Of a stretch of 64,000 nucleotides of DNA, positions 1 through 11,595 are shown piece by piece. The DNA is taken from assembly GCF_004379255.2 (NCBI RefSeq), contig NC_056049.1, forward strand, positions 12,756,063-12,820,062, in the 5' to 3' direction. Origin of the DNA: Salvia splendens. Taxonomy: Eukaryota > Streptophyta > Magnoliopsida > Lamiales > Lamiaceae. The notes beneath the pieces are model-generated. The model searched no databases and was not told the origin of the DNA. It saw nothing but the letters and a program-made list of their open reading frames with translations. Each line of letters begins with the position of its first letter. The first letter of the stretch is position 1. The position numbers and the translations under genes are program-made.

Positions 1-1249
1 AGTCTGGAGCTCTGATGATTGGGGCTGATACAAGCTTTTCCTTTAGAAGTTGGAAGGCCCCTTGACATGCCTCGTCAAAGTTGAAGTTTACGCCGTTCTG
101 CAGGAGGTGGGTGAGTGGTTGTGCGATCTTTGCAAAGTCCTTGATGAACCTTTGGTAGAATCCTGCGTGGCCCAGAAATCCCCTTATTTCCTTTTGACTT
201 GTAGGATAAGAAAGCCTCGAGATCACGTCTACCTCTGCTTTATCCACCTGAATACCCTTTTCCGAGATAATGTGGCCCATAACAATTCCCTCATGTACCA
301 TAAAATGACATTTCTCGAAGTTCAGCACTAGATTCTTCTCTCTGCATCTCTGTAATACCAGATCCAAGTTGGTGAGGCATGTTTCCAAGGAATTCCCGTA
401 GACCGTGAAGTCATCCATAAAGATTTCGATACATTCTTCCAGCAGGTCTGAGAAAATACTCATCATTCACCTCTGAAAAGTGCTTGGCTCATTACACAAG
501 CCAAAGGGCATCCTTCTATATGCATACGTCCCAATAGGGCACGTGCAGGTCATCTTTTCCTGATCTTCTGGATTAACGTAAATCTGGAAGTATCCGTTGT
601 ATCCGTCCAGAAAACAGAAAAACTTCTTGCCTGCCAATCTTTCCAACATTTGGTCTATAAATGGCAACGGGAAATGGTCCTTCCTCGTGGCCTCATTCAG
701 TTTCCGATAATCGATACACATCCGCAAACTGGTTACTAACCTTGTGGGTACCAATTCATTTTTCCCATTTGTCACCACTTGGATCCCCGACTTCTTTGGT
801 ACCATATGGACTGGGCTTACCCACTTACTGTCGGGAATTGAGTATATGATACCCAATGACAGCAGCTTGAGCACTTCCTTCAAGACCTCTTCTCTCATAT
901 TCGGATTCAAATTTCTTTGTGGGTCACGGTGGGGTTTCGCTCCTTCCTCCAAGCGAAAATGGTGCATGCAGAGGTCAGGACTGATTCCCACCAGTTCTGA
1001 CAGAGTCCATCCTATGGCTTTCTTGTTCCTCCTGAGTACTTCCAGTAATTCCGCTTCTTGTTCCCCGGTTAGGTTGCTGTTAATGATCACCGGGAACATC
1101 TGGTTCTCCTCCAAATAAGCATACCTTAGGCCTAGGGACAATGTCTTCAGTTCCTTCTTTGTTGAACTTGTCTCCTGAGGTAGTGGATTCTTCTTCTCCT
1201 CCTTGGTGATTAATCCTTCAGGTCCAGGCAAATTTTCCACATTAGACAC
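1..1249 (-). pseudogene. Reverse transcriptase / start of RNase H of element A (broken)
   Basis: The stretch 1249-467 encodes the N-terminal RT region, with the LSLGIIYSIPDSKWVSPVHMVPKKSG segment shortened here to its core IPDSKWVSPVHMVPKK, then FCFLDGYNGYFQIYV and RRMPFGLCN. A stop falls where D1 has a Cys codon right after TFQR (about 467). Translation resumes in the same frame and runs through the catalytic FMDDF box (about 410-425) into the connection domain, leaving the window at base 1. The encoded enzyme would copy element RNA into DNA. Because of the internal stop and the broken protease upstream I call it a pseudogene. Identity is firm by collinearity with the intact D1 frame at 33,000-34,300. 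Confidence 0.85.
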
Positions 1250-1341
1250 TTAGGCTAATTCCTTAGACCTGGCAGATTCAGGACTTTTACAGAATTCCAG
1301 AATTGCCTCTGCTAACTCTTCATCTGTCATTCCTAGTGTGT

Positions 1342-2412
1342 TTACGGCCTCGCACCAATTGGCCACTTCCTTGTCAATGGAGTGACTAAACTCAGAATTT
1401 TCCATCGTTCCTGCATCAATTCTGTCTCAAGAAATTCTTGGACCAGGGGGTTAATTACATCTACAACATGCACATTTTCTATGTCCAGTGGCTTCTTCAT
1501 ATCCTCATTAATGTTAAAAGTAAACTTCTCTCCATGATAATCTAAACAAATAGTTCCATCAAAAACATCAATGATTGTCTTAGCGGTGCGTAAAAATAGT
1601 CTTCCTAAAAGCACTCCACTAGACTCAGCAGACTGGTACTCACTCATCTTTATAACATGGAAATCAGCAGGGTATAGAAAATCATGTACTTTGACTATTA
1701 CATTCTCTAACACACCCTTGAGACTGATGCACGATCTATAAGCTAATTGAACTACCACCTTCGTATCAACAATTCTCACTCCTTCCAGTTTCTTATAAAG
1801 GGAAAGCGGTAAAACATTTATTGATGCACCTAGATCTCACATAGCATGCTCGACTTTAATGTTCCCAATCGAAATGGGGAGAGTGAACATACCTGGATCA
1901 GTACGCTTGGAGGGCATTCTTCTCTTCTGAATCACTGCTGATACGGTTTCTCCAATCACTATTTTGCCGCTGGGTTTAGTCTTCCCGGTGATAAACTCCT
2001 TGATAAACTTGCTGAAGAAGGGCAGCTTAAAGCTTGGAGAAACGGCAGATTAATTTCCAGCTTCCCAAAAAATTCCATGAAGTCCGCTGGATCCTCCTTT
2101 TTCTTCTTAAGTTCCCCTCTGTAGGAAAGGGTTTCACTTGCCTTTCTTTGTTCCTACTGTCTCCCTTGGAAGACTCTCCTGCCTCTGTCCTGATTTCTTC
2201 TATCTCTACCTCAACTCATGGGCCTGAGAAGTGTTGATCAGCTTCTTGGGGTTCTGGTCTTGTACCGTTTCTGCTCTAGTTGTCATCCTCTGTTCTGACT
2301 TCCCCTGTTTCAACCTCCCCTATTCTGGTTTTCTTATCCGGTGGAGTTGGAGTCGACCCTTTATCTTCCTTCGTACTCGGACCGTCATATTCTCGCCCAG
2401 ATCTTAGGGTGA
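1342..2412 (-). pseudogene. Aspartic protease region of element A (nonsense mutation)
   Basis: This minus-strand segment matches the D1 protease region (about 34,440-35,100). The run 1779-1342 contains the C-terminal part of the protease, including GVLLGRLFLRTAKTIIDVFDGT. At about 1838-1845 the codon for the Cys just before the catalytic Asp-Leu-Gly-Ala box reads TGA, so the active-site region is cut off from the rest. The upstream linker (1900-2412) is degraded by frameshifts and ends exactly at the solo LTR. The protein would normally process the Gag-Pol polyprotein; here it cannot be made whole. Confidence 0.8.
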
Positions 2413-2417
2413 TCTGG

Positions 2418-5411
2418 TGTAGCACCCCGAAATTTTGTGACTTACTTTTGTTTTATTAATGTGGATGTTGATTGGGAAATTCATTTGTGGAATTTGATTT
2501 TCTATGTGATCGAGTAATCATGTGATTTTGGTTGTTGCGAGTTATGGAAGATAATGTGATTTATTTTCCAATGTGTGAATTTGATTAAATGGGGTCATGC
2601 ACTTTTGTTCTAGCCATTTTATTGGAATTTTCGGCCCTCCTATTTATTTGAAATAGTATTTTCTCTCTTGAATTTAATTAATTATTTTGGGATATTTATC
2701 CAAATTAAGTCCAAGCCAAATTGTCCCTATGTTATTCTACATGATTTTCAACCTTTGCCCCATTCCCTGAAATTTTTTAGAATCTCCTATTAATTAGAAG
2801 AAGAAATTATTTTGTAGTTTTAATTGGTATTTTATTTTATTTCATTCCTTGAATTTAAATCCAATTAAATCTTACCATACCTTTCCTTAGCCTATTTAAA
2901 TTAGGATTTAAATTATTTCCTTCTGGAAATAATCCCCCAAATTTTCGACCCCTTTCTTGTTTTGTGGGATCCCTTCTATTCAAATAAATATCAAATTAAT
3001 TCCTATGCCTAATTCATTGGAGATTTGAATATTTTTCTTTTATTTCTTCCCATATTATACGCCCCCTTCATTTCCTACTTGGAGATTTTTGAATTGTCTT
3101 GTTACCTTATTTATGGGATACTCAATATCTTTTTACTTATTTTTTGAGTATATCTTTCTACCAAGTAAATACCAAATCAATTTCTATGTTAATTAAATAA
3201 CCAAATTTTTGAAAACCCCTCCCCCACACTACACACCTATTTTATTTAATTGTGGAACTTATTCATTGACCTCTATTTTACTCTCCCATAATTTTAATTG
3301 TTTTATTTAAGTGTGGGATTAATCCTAGAGTATAAAAAGGAAAAAAAACCCTAACCCTAGCACCATTTCACACGCCTCCCTTCCTCTCCTTCTCCTCCCA
3401 CACACCTCTTCTCCCTCTCACTCAATCCTCCACCAATTCTTCATTCTTGCTACGTTTTGGAGTTGGAAACTCAAAGATCCATCAAAGAATCAACCAATTG
3501 TCATTCCTACCGATTGTTTCTAAGAGAAAGGTATAATTTTTTATCCACCTTTCCCCTTCTTATCATTGAATCCATGATTCTTGAACCCCTCAAGCACATA
3601 GTTGAGTGGAGAATCATAAATCTAAGAATTAATTGCTTGGGAAGGATAGTTGCACAAGAATATATGTGTGCGCGCGCGTATGTACGAGTGTGTGTAAGTG
3701 TGTGGATAAATCGATTGTGAATGTTATGTGTGAAAAAGAAAGTATGGTTGTAATCTCGTTTTTGAAGCATGAATATGTGTTGGAAGCATGGATATGTATG
3801 TGTGAATGTATGATAGACAAGCTAGGGTTTGTGAATGTTGACCATGAAAGCTGTTGTGTTCGGACAGTAGGTTCCGACAAGTTTTTTACCAAACAAACGA
3901 TCTTATTTTAACGTGAATTTTTAACTGGATGAAGTGTTAGATGTCTTCTGTGTTGTGTCAAAATTTCAGCTTCATTTGATGACGGATGAAGGTTTAACGA
4001 ATTTTTAAAGTGAACTGCGCAGTCCTGCCAGAATTTGTGTCTCGTCCAGTGAGTTTCATTTTTGTTTTGACCGATCAAAAGATATGATTTTGGTGTGAAA
4101 TTTTAACTGGATAAACCTTTTTGTGTCTACTGTGTGGTGAGCAAAGTTTAGCTTCATATGAGATCAGATGGAATTTTAATGTTTTTTACAAAAAGACTGC
4201 GTTGTTCTGCCAGATTCTGGTTTTGTTGAAATAGTCTTTGTTGACAAGTTTTAGATGAATTACATGATACATGTGTGATTAAGGAACGTATCCTATGATG
4301 TGGTTATGTGTTGCTCGTTGATGTATGCTAGAGTGTTCATTTCGTTTCGTTTATATTGGTGAACGTTTGGGATGGACAATATAAGAAAATGATGAAAGGA
4401 ACGATAGGGCATGCATGATAAATGTGTTGATGGAAAAATTGATCGTGTTATGGTGTTGACAAGGGTTGTTGTGCGTACTGGGTACAAAGAGCAATGGTTG
4501 CATTACAGTTGTAAATTGTGTTGTATAAGCAAGCAAGGTGGGCTTTCTTTAACTAAACTCTTTTATGCTTTCAAAAGTATGATTATGGTGTTATAAGGGT
4601 GGTTTAAAGTGTTATGTCATGCCATGATTGTTTTGATGTTGAGATTGTTGCTTGATGCCTAGTTCGTTGAGCTTGCTTCGTTAGGCTATAGGGCTATCTG
4701 AAACGAATTCGGGTCTGAGTAGGGCCCCAAACCCTATCAGGTTGTGTACACAGGTGGGATCGTGAGCCGTCCATGCTAGTCGGCCGGTCTCGTGGGCAAA
4801 TATTGTGGCCACACTTTCGTCGCACTATGGTATGAGGATGTGAATGTTTGATTGTTGAGAAAGTGGGGAGATTGTTTTGCCTGGCCAGGCTATGAAACTG
4901 TTTTTGTGATACTCGATGATATTTCTTGTCTAAATGTAAAACTCGAGTTCACTATGGTATGGATGACATAACTTTTATCAAAATGTTTTCGGCATGAGCC
5001 CACTGAGAATATTAAGTACTCAGCCCTGGATGTGCTTTCCCTATGTGCAGGTTGAGCGGGATGTTGCGGCGGATGTTGAGTCGGGCTTCAAGAATTTATG
5101 GATGCGTCGTGTCTGCATACATGGGCGTCATCCTATGACTCTCTTTAGATAACTTATTTCCGTTGCCTTGTTTGAAATTGTTTTGGCTAAAAGTCTCGTT
5201 TTACTCCGTACTGTTTTATGACTTTAAGTACCTTGAGACATTAATCCGCTGCTTACCATGTAATACCTTAGAATATTTTCTCTTGAAGTTTAGTCGAGCT
5301 TTGTGTTAAATGTCGTTTCTTATTGTTCTCCATTTTCTTCCCCGTTTCTTAGTTCCTCCCCTAGTCACGATTTCCCCGTCTTTGTTATCCTTAGTAAGGG
5401 CGACCGTGACA
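2418..5411 (+). mobile_element. Solo LTR of a chromovirus-type (Tekay/Del-like) element, 2994 bp
   Basis: It begins TGTAGCACCCCG and ends GGCGACCGTGACA, so it has TG...CA ends. It is flanked by a perfect 5-bp duplication TCTGG (2413-2417 and 5412-5416). There is no primer site or coding interior, so one LTR remains after unequal recombination. It interrupts the gag-protease junction of element A. The same LTR type occurs on the minus strand at 14769-17557 and 44402-47113. The one at 14769 adjoins a chromodomain-type pol end, which supports the assignment. It contains CA/TG-rich microsatellite sequence around 3665-3710 and the conserved core near 4690-4815. Confidence 0.9.
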
Positions 5412-7195
5412 TCTGGCTGATGTTCGCCCTATCCGGTGATTGCATTGAGGCAGGAATCCTTCCTTTGTTCCCGCGCATCTCACTCAAAGAAGTCACGATC
5501 TGGGAGAGCTGTTTCGCTAACATGTCTATAGCTGCCTTCTGCTCAGTTTGCGCATCCTGAAGCTTATGCACCACGTCATTGTTGGACTGCACGTAGTTCT
5601 GAATGTGCTGCTGTGAGTTCACCAGATCATTTACCAATCCGCCAATGCTTTTCGGCTGTCTTGAGCTCTGCTGGCTGGTATTCGGCCCTTGAGGGTGGTT
5701 TGGGTCATGCCCCTGATTCGGGCGGAAGCTTCCTGGACCTCCTGGGTTGTTGTATTATGGGTTCTACCCTTGGTAACCTTGATGGTTGGGCTGAGAATTC
5801 TGAGTGTTGCCTTGGTATTCCTCTGATGTGGCGGCACGCATGAACTTGCTAGGTTGTTCTGATTTCTGTTCGCCCAGTTAGGAAGGTCGTTTTGTTGCCG
5901 ATTGCCCCAATTGTTCCCTTCCTGATTTCTGTTTACCCAGTTTGGTTGTCGCTCCTGAGGGTTTGAATAGTTGTTGCTCTGTTGTTGGGCTGGCAGATTC
6001 AGATCATTGTCGGACCATCCGAAGTTTGGGTGATCCCTCAAAAGAGCATCCCTTTGCCTGCCTGGGTTCCAACTTCCGTTAGGATTCCAGCTCCCCATGG
6101 CATTCGCCTGAGCTTGGATATCTCCCTCGCTTTGCTGACCATAGCACTGGTATATTTCCTCTGGACCTGGCATTTGCTTGCTCTTCTCGCCTGGGTCCGA
6201 GGAATTGTTCTTCCCTAAGGCAATCACAATTCCTTTCTCCAGCTTATCTATCCTTGCATCTATCCGGTCTTCAGTTTGCACGTTCACTGCTTCTACACTC
6301 CCCCTCTTAAGGATTGTGCGAGGTGAGTCGTACGCCTTCTTAGAATCGATTAGCCTACCCAAAATCTCTTTGGCCTTGCTTACTCGCTTCTTTGTGAAAT
6401 TCCCCCGCTTGAAGAGTTGAGTAAATCCTTAGATTAATGATTCGCCCCTTCATAGAAAATGTTGTAAACCTCTGTTCCGCACATTCAGTTGTTAGGGTAT
6501 GAATCGAGCAATCCCTTGAAACGCGACCAACACTGGCTCTGAGACTCATCATAATCCTGTCGACATGCTAGAATCTCCTTCTTAATTGCATTTGTCTTAT
6601 TCGACGGGAAAAAGTAGTCCAAGAACAGTAGCCTGAAATCCACCCATGAGCTTATAGAGTTTGCCGGGAGCCTCAGTAGCCAAGTATTCGCCTCTCCCTT
6701 CAGTGCGAAAGGAAGAGCACGTAGCCTATAATCTTCCTCGATCGAGTTGGGCGGCCTTTTCTGAATGCTGCAGGGTTTGCAAAACTCGTGTAGGAACTTG
6801 TAGGGACATTCTATCTTACGGCCATAGAAGTTTGGCATTACGGTCAATACATTGGTCTTGATGTCTATCAATCTCTGAGCTGGGGTGATCACTATTGCTT
6901 GCGTCGGCTCGCCGTTCAAATGAGCATTGAGTGAGCCGATCTCTGGATCGTTGTCTGGTTCAGCCGCCATTTTAACGACTCCTTCTTCTTCTGAGCCTGC
7001 ACTAGACTCGACTTCTTCCTTGATTGGTGGGGCTAGGTCGTCGTCACTTTCCAAACTCAGCTGGACTGGATCTCCTGTTATCAACCCAGATCGGGTAGTA
7101 ACATGGGAGACTGTTTTCTTGATCTGCCAACTAGATTGAGCTTCTCTCCAACCAAATGAGCTATTCCAATGTCCAGACCTTATGCCCCTGCTCAT
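5412..7195 (-). pseudogene. Gag of element A (frameshifted)
   Basis: The likely start is the ATG at 7195, giving MSRGIRSGHWNSS, which matches the MSRG start of D1 Gag. The open stretch 7195-6485 contains the retrotransposon Gag core (YKFLHEFCKPCSIQKRPP, TWLLRLP, YFFPSNKTNAIKKEIL). A break near 6485 and another near 5631 shift the frame. The stretch 6362-5631 carries the Asn/Gln/Trp-rich C-terminal region, and 5637-5412 carries the conserved HKLQDAQTEQKAAIDMLAKQL helix, then meets the solo LTR. Gag would form the virus-like particle. I see no CCHC zinc knuckle, as in D1. Confidence 0.82.
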
Positions 7196-7280
7196 AAAAT
7201 GAAAAGAAAAGAAAAGAAAACAAAAAATTAAAACTATATATACCAAAATCTCTAAATGCAAATATTAATAACGTCATCCA

Positions 7281-7298
7281 TCCCCGACAACGATGCCA
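7281..7298 (-). other. Primer-binding site of element A (tRNA-Asp type)
   Basis: The minus strand reads TGGCATCGTTGTCGGGGA two bases inside the LTR. This differs at two positions from the complement of the 3' end of plant tRNA-Asp (TGGCGCCGTTGCCGGGGA), as expected for a decayed copy. Confidence 0.8.
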
Positions 7299-7300
7299 TT

Positions 7301-8765
7301 TGAAGAGTGCGAGATTAATGATTGCTGCTGCTATGTAAAAGTAAACTCTTAGGTTCAGAGGATTCGCTAGAGCACAGGGTCTAGGAGACTAGGAACTCTC
7401 AGAATTCAGTCGTTGTCACAACAATCCCTCGCTTCAAAACCTCAACCCTCTATACTATTGGCTAGTATAGGGAAGTCAGGATCAAATCCACGAGGATGAA
7501 AGGGTTAGAATGCACTAAGAGAACTTTGGAAGGTTCGACTGCTGCCACGTAACGAGAGGGTTGAGTTTTAACTACTAAACCTAGGAAATTAAACCTAATC
7601 TATTCTATCTACTGGGTCCAGAGAATGGAAAATACATGCAATATAAATGCATGCATGATTTGAAACTGAATTTAACTTTAGATCATTCACCAAATTTCCT
7701 GAGTCAAGCGAATGAGTTCCCTAAAATAGCTAGACACAAGGCATGCAAAAGTAAACGACAAACACATTTCCCTAATTGGCTACTGACAGAAAGCTGCAAC
7801 TAACAAACTAAAGCAAACTCGACTATAACTACCAATCGACTTCATCTTCTTCAGCAAACGAACACGAAATAGAACGAAACAGAGCATAGAAACAGAGCAT
7901 ACTTCAAATCGAACGTTAAACAAAATGATTAAGCTAAACATCACCAGATCTAATCTACCAGGTCAAGCAAATCAACAATAACCGACAATTCCATGCAGAT
8001 CCAAAAGTACATACTCAGATTTAAACATTAAAAAGGAAATCTACACTAGATCTATCAGATTCAACACCAACAAAACTCAGATCCATAACCCCCAACTCCG
8101 ATTCAAACCAACAACCAGCAAATCCACTCAGATCTCTCCGATCTCAATTTCAAACCAACATTCAATTGCGAAAAGCATCCAAATCAGTAAAGTAAACACA
8201 GAACATCACAAATCAGAGTGAAAGCGAGAAATGGAACTAGATTAACCATAAAAACATCGAAGTGAGTCACAAAACTGTCGTCGAACTTCTGACAAGGAAG
8301 TCGGTGAGAGAAAGTACGTGCAGAAAATTTAAATTATTTCTTCGCCCTTATCAGGACGGTGTTACACTTCAAACTGAGCAAACACACCACGCTACACTGC
8401 CTAGGATTCCACATATGAAACCAAATGCGTGAGCTAAGTGAGTGAAGATGAAGAGTAAGCCGAAACACCTAAGGAATTTTTCTAACTAAGAGCCTACCAA
8501 AAACTCTCATTTTCCACAAGCTTCCTTGTATTTATAGGCGTGGCTCAAATCCCTAGGGAAACGGACTTCATGATTTGACATTTCTGCCCTTGAGGATTTC
8601 GCTCTTTTTCTTCACTTTTTCTCTTCTATTTCCTCTGCCCTAGTGATTGATCTTTATTCCTAGGTCTGGCAGATTATTCATGCACCTGGACTTATAAATA
8701 CGCGTTAGCACCATAGAAAACACAGAATTTATACCCAAAATAGATGCATGAAACTAGCCTTATCA
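7301..8765 (-). repeat. 5' LTR of element A, 1465 bp
   Basis: On the minus strand it starts TGATAAGGCTAGTTTCATGCATC at 8765 (first bases TGATAAGGCTAG) and ends at 7301 with ...CTCTTCA, then the primer site. The end was placed by analogy with D1, where target duplications fix the boundary at the same TGAAG. The middle holds AT-rich sequence and a TATA-like stretch (about 8527-8537, plus-strand TATTTATAGG) that could be the promoter. Confidence 0.82.
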
Positions 8766-9056
8766 ATCGCACAATGGGATCTGTTGGCCGGGATTCGCAG
8801 GAGCTTTACCATGGTGTGTGCTCACATCCAAATGTGGGTAATGGGAGTCAAGAGGTTGAGTTTGAAGCCATTTGGCCATTCTGGAACTAATCTGGATAAC
8901 ACCACGAGCTCGCAAGGAATGCCAGGTAACACCATGATCTCGCCAGAAATGCAGGTGACAGTGACACCAGAACTCAGCTTCCCGCACATATAAATGGTGA
9001 CACTGAAAAAAATTGCCAAAGAAAATAGGTAAGAATCCCAAACTGGTTGATAGGGA
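8766..9056. other. Unassigned spacer between two LTRs
   Basis: This 291-bp segment lies between the outer end of the element A LTR and the start of the next LTR. It contains short open frames on both strands but no motif I recognise. It may be host sequence or the tail of a further retrotransposon interior. Confidence 0.5.
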
Positions 9057-10552
9057 TGATAAGGCTCGTTTCATGCATTTGTTTTGTGGTAAAACTCTGC
9101 CTATTTCTGTAAACTAATGTGCAATCGTGAGCGTGCAAAGTCCGTCATAATCGAAAGTCTAATGGAACAGTTGGGCGGACTAATGGATCAAGAAGAATGG
9201 AGCCTTTTTCCCATATGCTGCCAGTTGATCAAGCTGGACGAGCAGAAGCAGCTCGGGCACCCGGATAGGAGATGGGGCATACTTTAAAGATCCCAAGGCT
9301 AAGGGCACAATCGACTTTTCGGATGAGAAGTTTTCCTAGGGATCAAAGCCTTAAAGCCTCCCTATAAATAGGGAAGGTACGGCACAATGAGGCAGCTCTG
9401 GTCAATCAACTCTCTCCTAGAGTTGAATCGGGAAGCTCACTACACTCCAGTTCTTCATTTCCGTTCAGCACACTTGGTTCAGGGGTTTCATTGTGGTTGT
9501 GGTAGTTGTTTTTACTAAATTTCAAGTTGTGTAACACCGTCCCCAAGTGGGGACGAAGATACAATCCTTTAATTTCTGTTTTGGAACTATTTCATTTCAA
9601 GTTTATTTTGTCTTCTGTACTGTTGTTTTGCTTGAATCAATCTGAAGCTGAGAATTCATCGTTTTCTCTAATTGTTGTGAGAGTCTATGAATCATTTGGT
9701 TTATCCGCCATGGTTTGAGTTGTGAATGCGTTTGGAGGTGATTAGTTGCGTAGAGTTAGTAATTGCAAATGTTTGTTAGGATCTGAGTTGTTGAAATGTA
9801 AATCTGGTTTTGATTGCCAAGAGTTTTATGCATGAAAGTCTTAAGAACATTCAGATCTAGCAGAGCGAAACAGCACGAAGCGGATCTGAGTTCGTTTGCA
9901 ATGAAAGATGATAGATGCGAGTTTAATTTGATCTTCATGTTGTAGATCAGCATGAATACGGCTTAGTCAGTTATCTACGTAATTCCTGTTGATCCATCAG
10001 AGTAGATTCATTGTTTTGATTCCATTAAATCGTGTTCTGGAAGTTGAAGGTTTGTTCTTAACTTAGCCATGTTCGAGATCTTGTTTATGCCGTGTTTCTC
10101 ATCGATCACTTGAGGAAGATGAAGTTGTTATCGTAGTTTACTTTACCGTACGTTTGCAGGGAACTCACACTCACTTACTTTTCAGTTGATGAGTAAGCTC
10201 TTGCAAACTCTAGTTAGGTTTAGCCAACAAATCAGTTCAGATAATTTAGTTCCACAGTTCACCCAGTCAAGCAGTATAACTTAACCCACTCCGTATGCGT
10301 GGCAGCAGTCATCCCCAAATTGTCTAAAACAAATGTAGAACACATCGTCTCTGTGGGATTCGACAATTACTTCCCTGTGGGTTAAGGTCTTCAAAGCCTC
10401 GAAATCTGTTTAGGTGCCTGGCTACATGACTAGGTTCAATTGAGTTGACTTGATCAGTCAGACCTTGCCACTGGATCCATCCGCAGGTTCGCGTAGATAA
10501 AAGATAACGTCTTCCATCTGGATCAGTCAGGCACTACAACTAGATCAGGCCA
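9057..10552 (+). repeat. Isolated Athila-type LTR (solo or truncated)
   Basis: It opens TGATAAGGCTCGTTTCATGCAT, nearly the same as the starts of the H LTR (42177) and of the minus-strand J LTR. It contains a TATAAATAG box at about 9363-9371. It also contains the run typical of the 3' half of these LTRs, GTGGCAGCAGTCATCCCC then a 'GTGGGATTCGAC' block (10300-10365). I see no primer site after it and no matching target duplication, so the right end (placed at a CA near 10552) is approximate. Confidence 0.65.
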
Positions 10553-10729
10553 CAACAATCAACCCTCAACTTAGCACGAACTGGAATGATTCGAAGAACC
10601 TAACCTTTCAAGGGCTGATGCTTTGCTTGAATTGCTTGATAAACGCTAGGCTTGATAAGTTGGCTAGTAGGATTGGGTTTGAGTTCGATGTTAGCAAGGC
10701 AAGAAAGAAAGTGTTTGGCATGCTTGGTA

Positions 10730-10931
10730 TTCCATCCGTCTCACTAAAGATGACTCACCTTCCTTTTAGGTTTCTCCCAATCAAAATGATCTATTACTAA
10801 AAGTGGAAACATCTTTACCTCTACTTTATTCCCTCTCTCCTACTTTATTATCTCCACTAACACATAAAATAAATGTGCATAAAATCCCGTGCCGCCTAAG
10901 GAAAGGGTCATCTTCCTTGGGATGGAGGGAG
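10730..10931. mobile_element. Stowaway-like MITE, 202 bp
   Basis: The left end TTCCATCCGTCTCACTAAAGATGAC and right end GTCATCTTCCTTGGGATGGAGGGAG are imperfect inverted repeats; shared cores are CCATCCGTC.CACTAA and its reverse. TA dinucleotides flank both ends (10728-10729, 10932-10933), as expected for Tc1/mariner MITEs. There is no coding capacity. Confidence 0.8.
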
Positions 10932-11595
10932 TAATATACAAGGCATTACTCTTGGGCAGCAAATCGACGCCGCTGAATTCATCATCAGCAAAGTTAAACA
11001 TTTAGACTTTTCAATATAGTCTTCCTGAAGCTTTTCACCATACTTGCGTTCTTCGTGCATTGGAGAAGAACCATCGTTAACTCCTGATGGTTGTTTGTTT
11101 CATCTTTTGACTTTGCTATTTTGTAGAAGCTGATATCTCATCCTCCTTATGTGAATTGAACTATAATCACACTCATGATCTTTTGTCTAGTTTCTTGTCA
11201 TGCTCAAACGTATGAGCTTAAAACATTGGGCTTCAGCCTTGGTTTGTATTTGATGACTGTTATTATGACTCTATTTGTGGAAATCTATGGAACTTTAGAA
11301 TATGTGACATATTAGACTGTAATTTTTCTATCGAATTCCATGATAAAGATATTCATCTTGAGATTTAGGTGGAGAAACCAGTTTTTGTTTACGGTGTTAA
11401 GCAATGATACTCATATTTATAAAGCTACACAAGTGAGTAGAAAATAATATTCAATCTAAATATGAGTGTTACATTTTTTTTTGGTCTCCAAGAAATCATG
11501 TGATGAATGAATACTTTTCATATTCATGACATGACATAGCAACACAGAAACTCTCTTCTTTGAATAAAGTTGCTTCATGGCTTCAACACTCATCC
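10932..11595. other. Unassigned AT-rich sequence
   Basis: No gene, terminal repeat or protein motif is recognisable. It lies between the MITE and the solo LTR. The flank CATCC (11591-11595) is one half of that LTR's target duplication, so this is the sequence the LTR element inserted into. Confidence 0.5.

Larger units (their letters stand above)
1..8765 (-). mobile_element. Athila-like Ty3/gypsy element A, decayed, 3' end outside window
   Basis: Read on the minus strand the order is 5' LTR (8765-7301), tRNA-Asp-type primer site, gag, protease, then reverse transcriptase running off the window at base 1. The 3' LTR is not in the window. The coding part is split by a solo LTR at 2418-5411. 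Frameshifts and stops in gag, protease and RT show it is not autonomous. Its proteins are clearly related to those of element D1 (24072-38910), but its LTR sequence differs, so it belongs to a sister family. The family assignment rests on gag-AP-RT order, the long LTR beginning TGATAAGGC and the TGGCATCGTTGTCGGGGA primer site. Confidence 0.85.

Noticed and set aside
3457..3911. Overlapping ~90-codon frames on both strands near the CA/TG repeats
   Set aside because: They arise from microsatellite sequence inside a solo LTR; the same region in the two sister LTRs does not keep the frames.
9052..10584. Possible ACTGG target duplication around the isolated LTR at 9057
   Set aside because: ACTGG occurs at 9041-9045 and 10579-10583, but using it would move the LTR ends off TG...CA, so it is probably chance.
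10618..10800. Short frame with ADALLELL and RLDKLAS-like residues, possibly a host gene fragment
   Set aside because: The match is short, needs a frameshift and runs straight into a MITE. I could not name a family with confidence.
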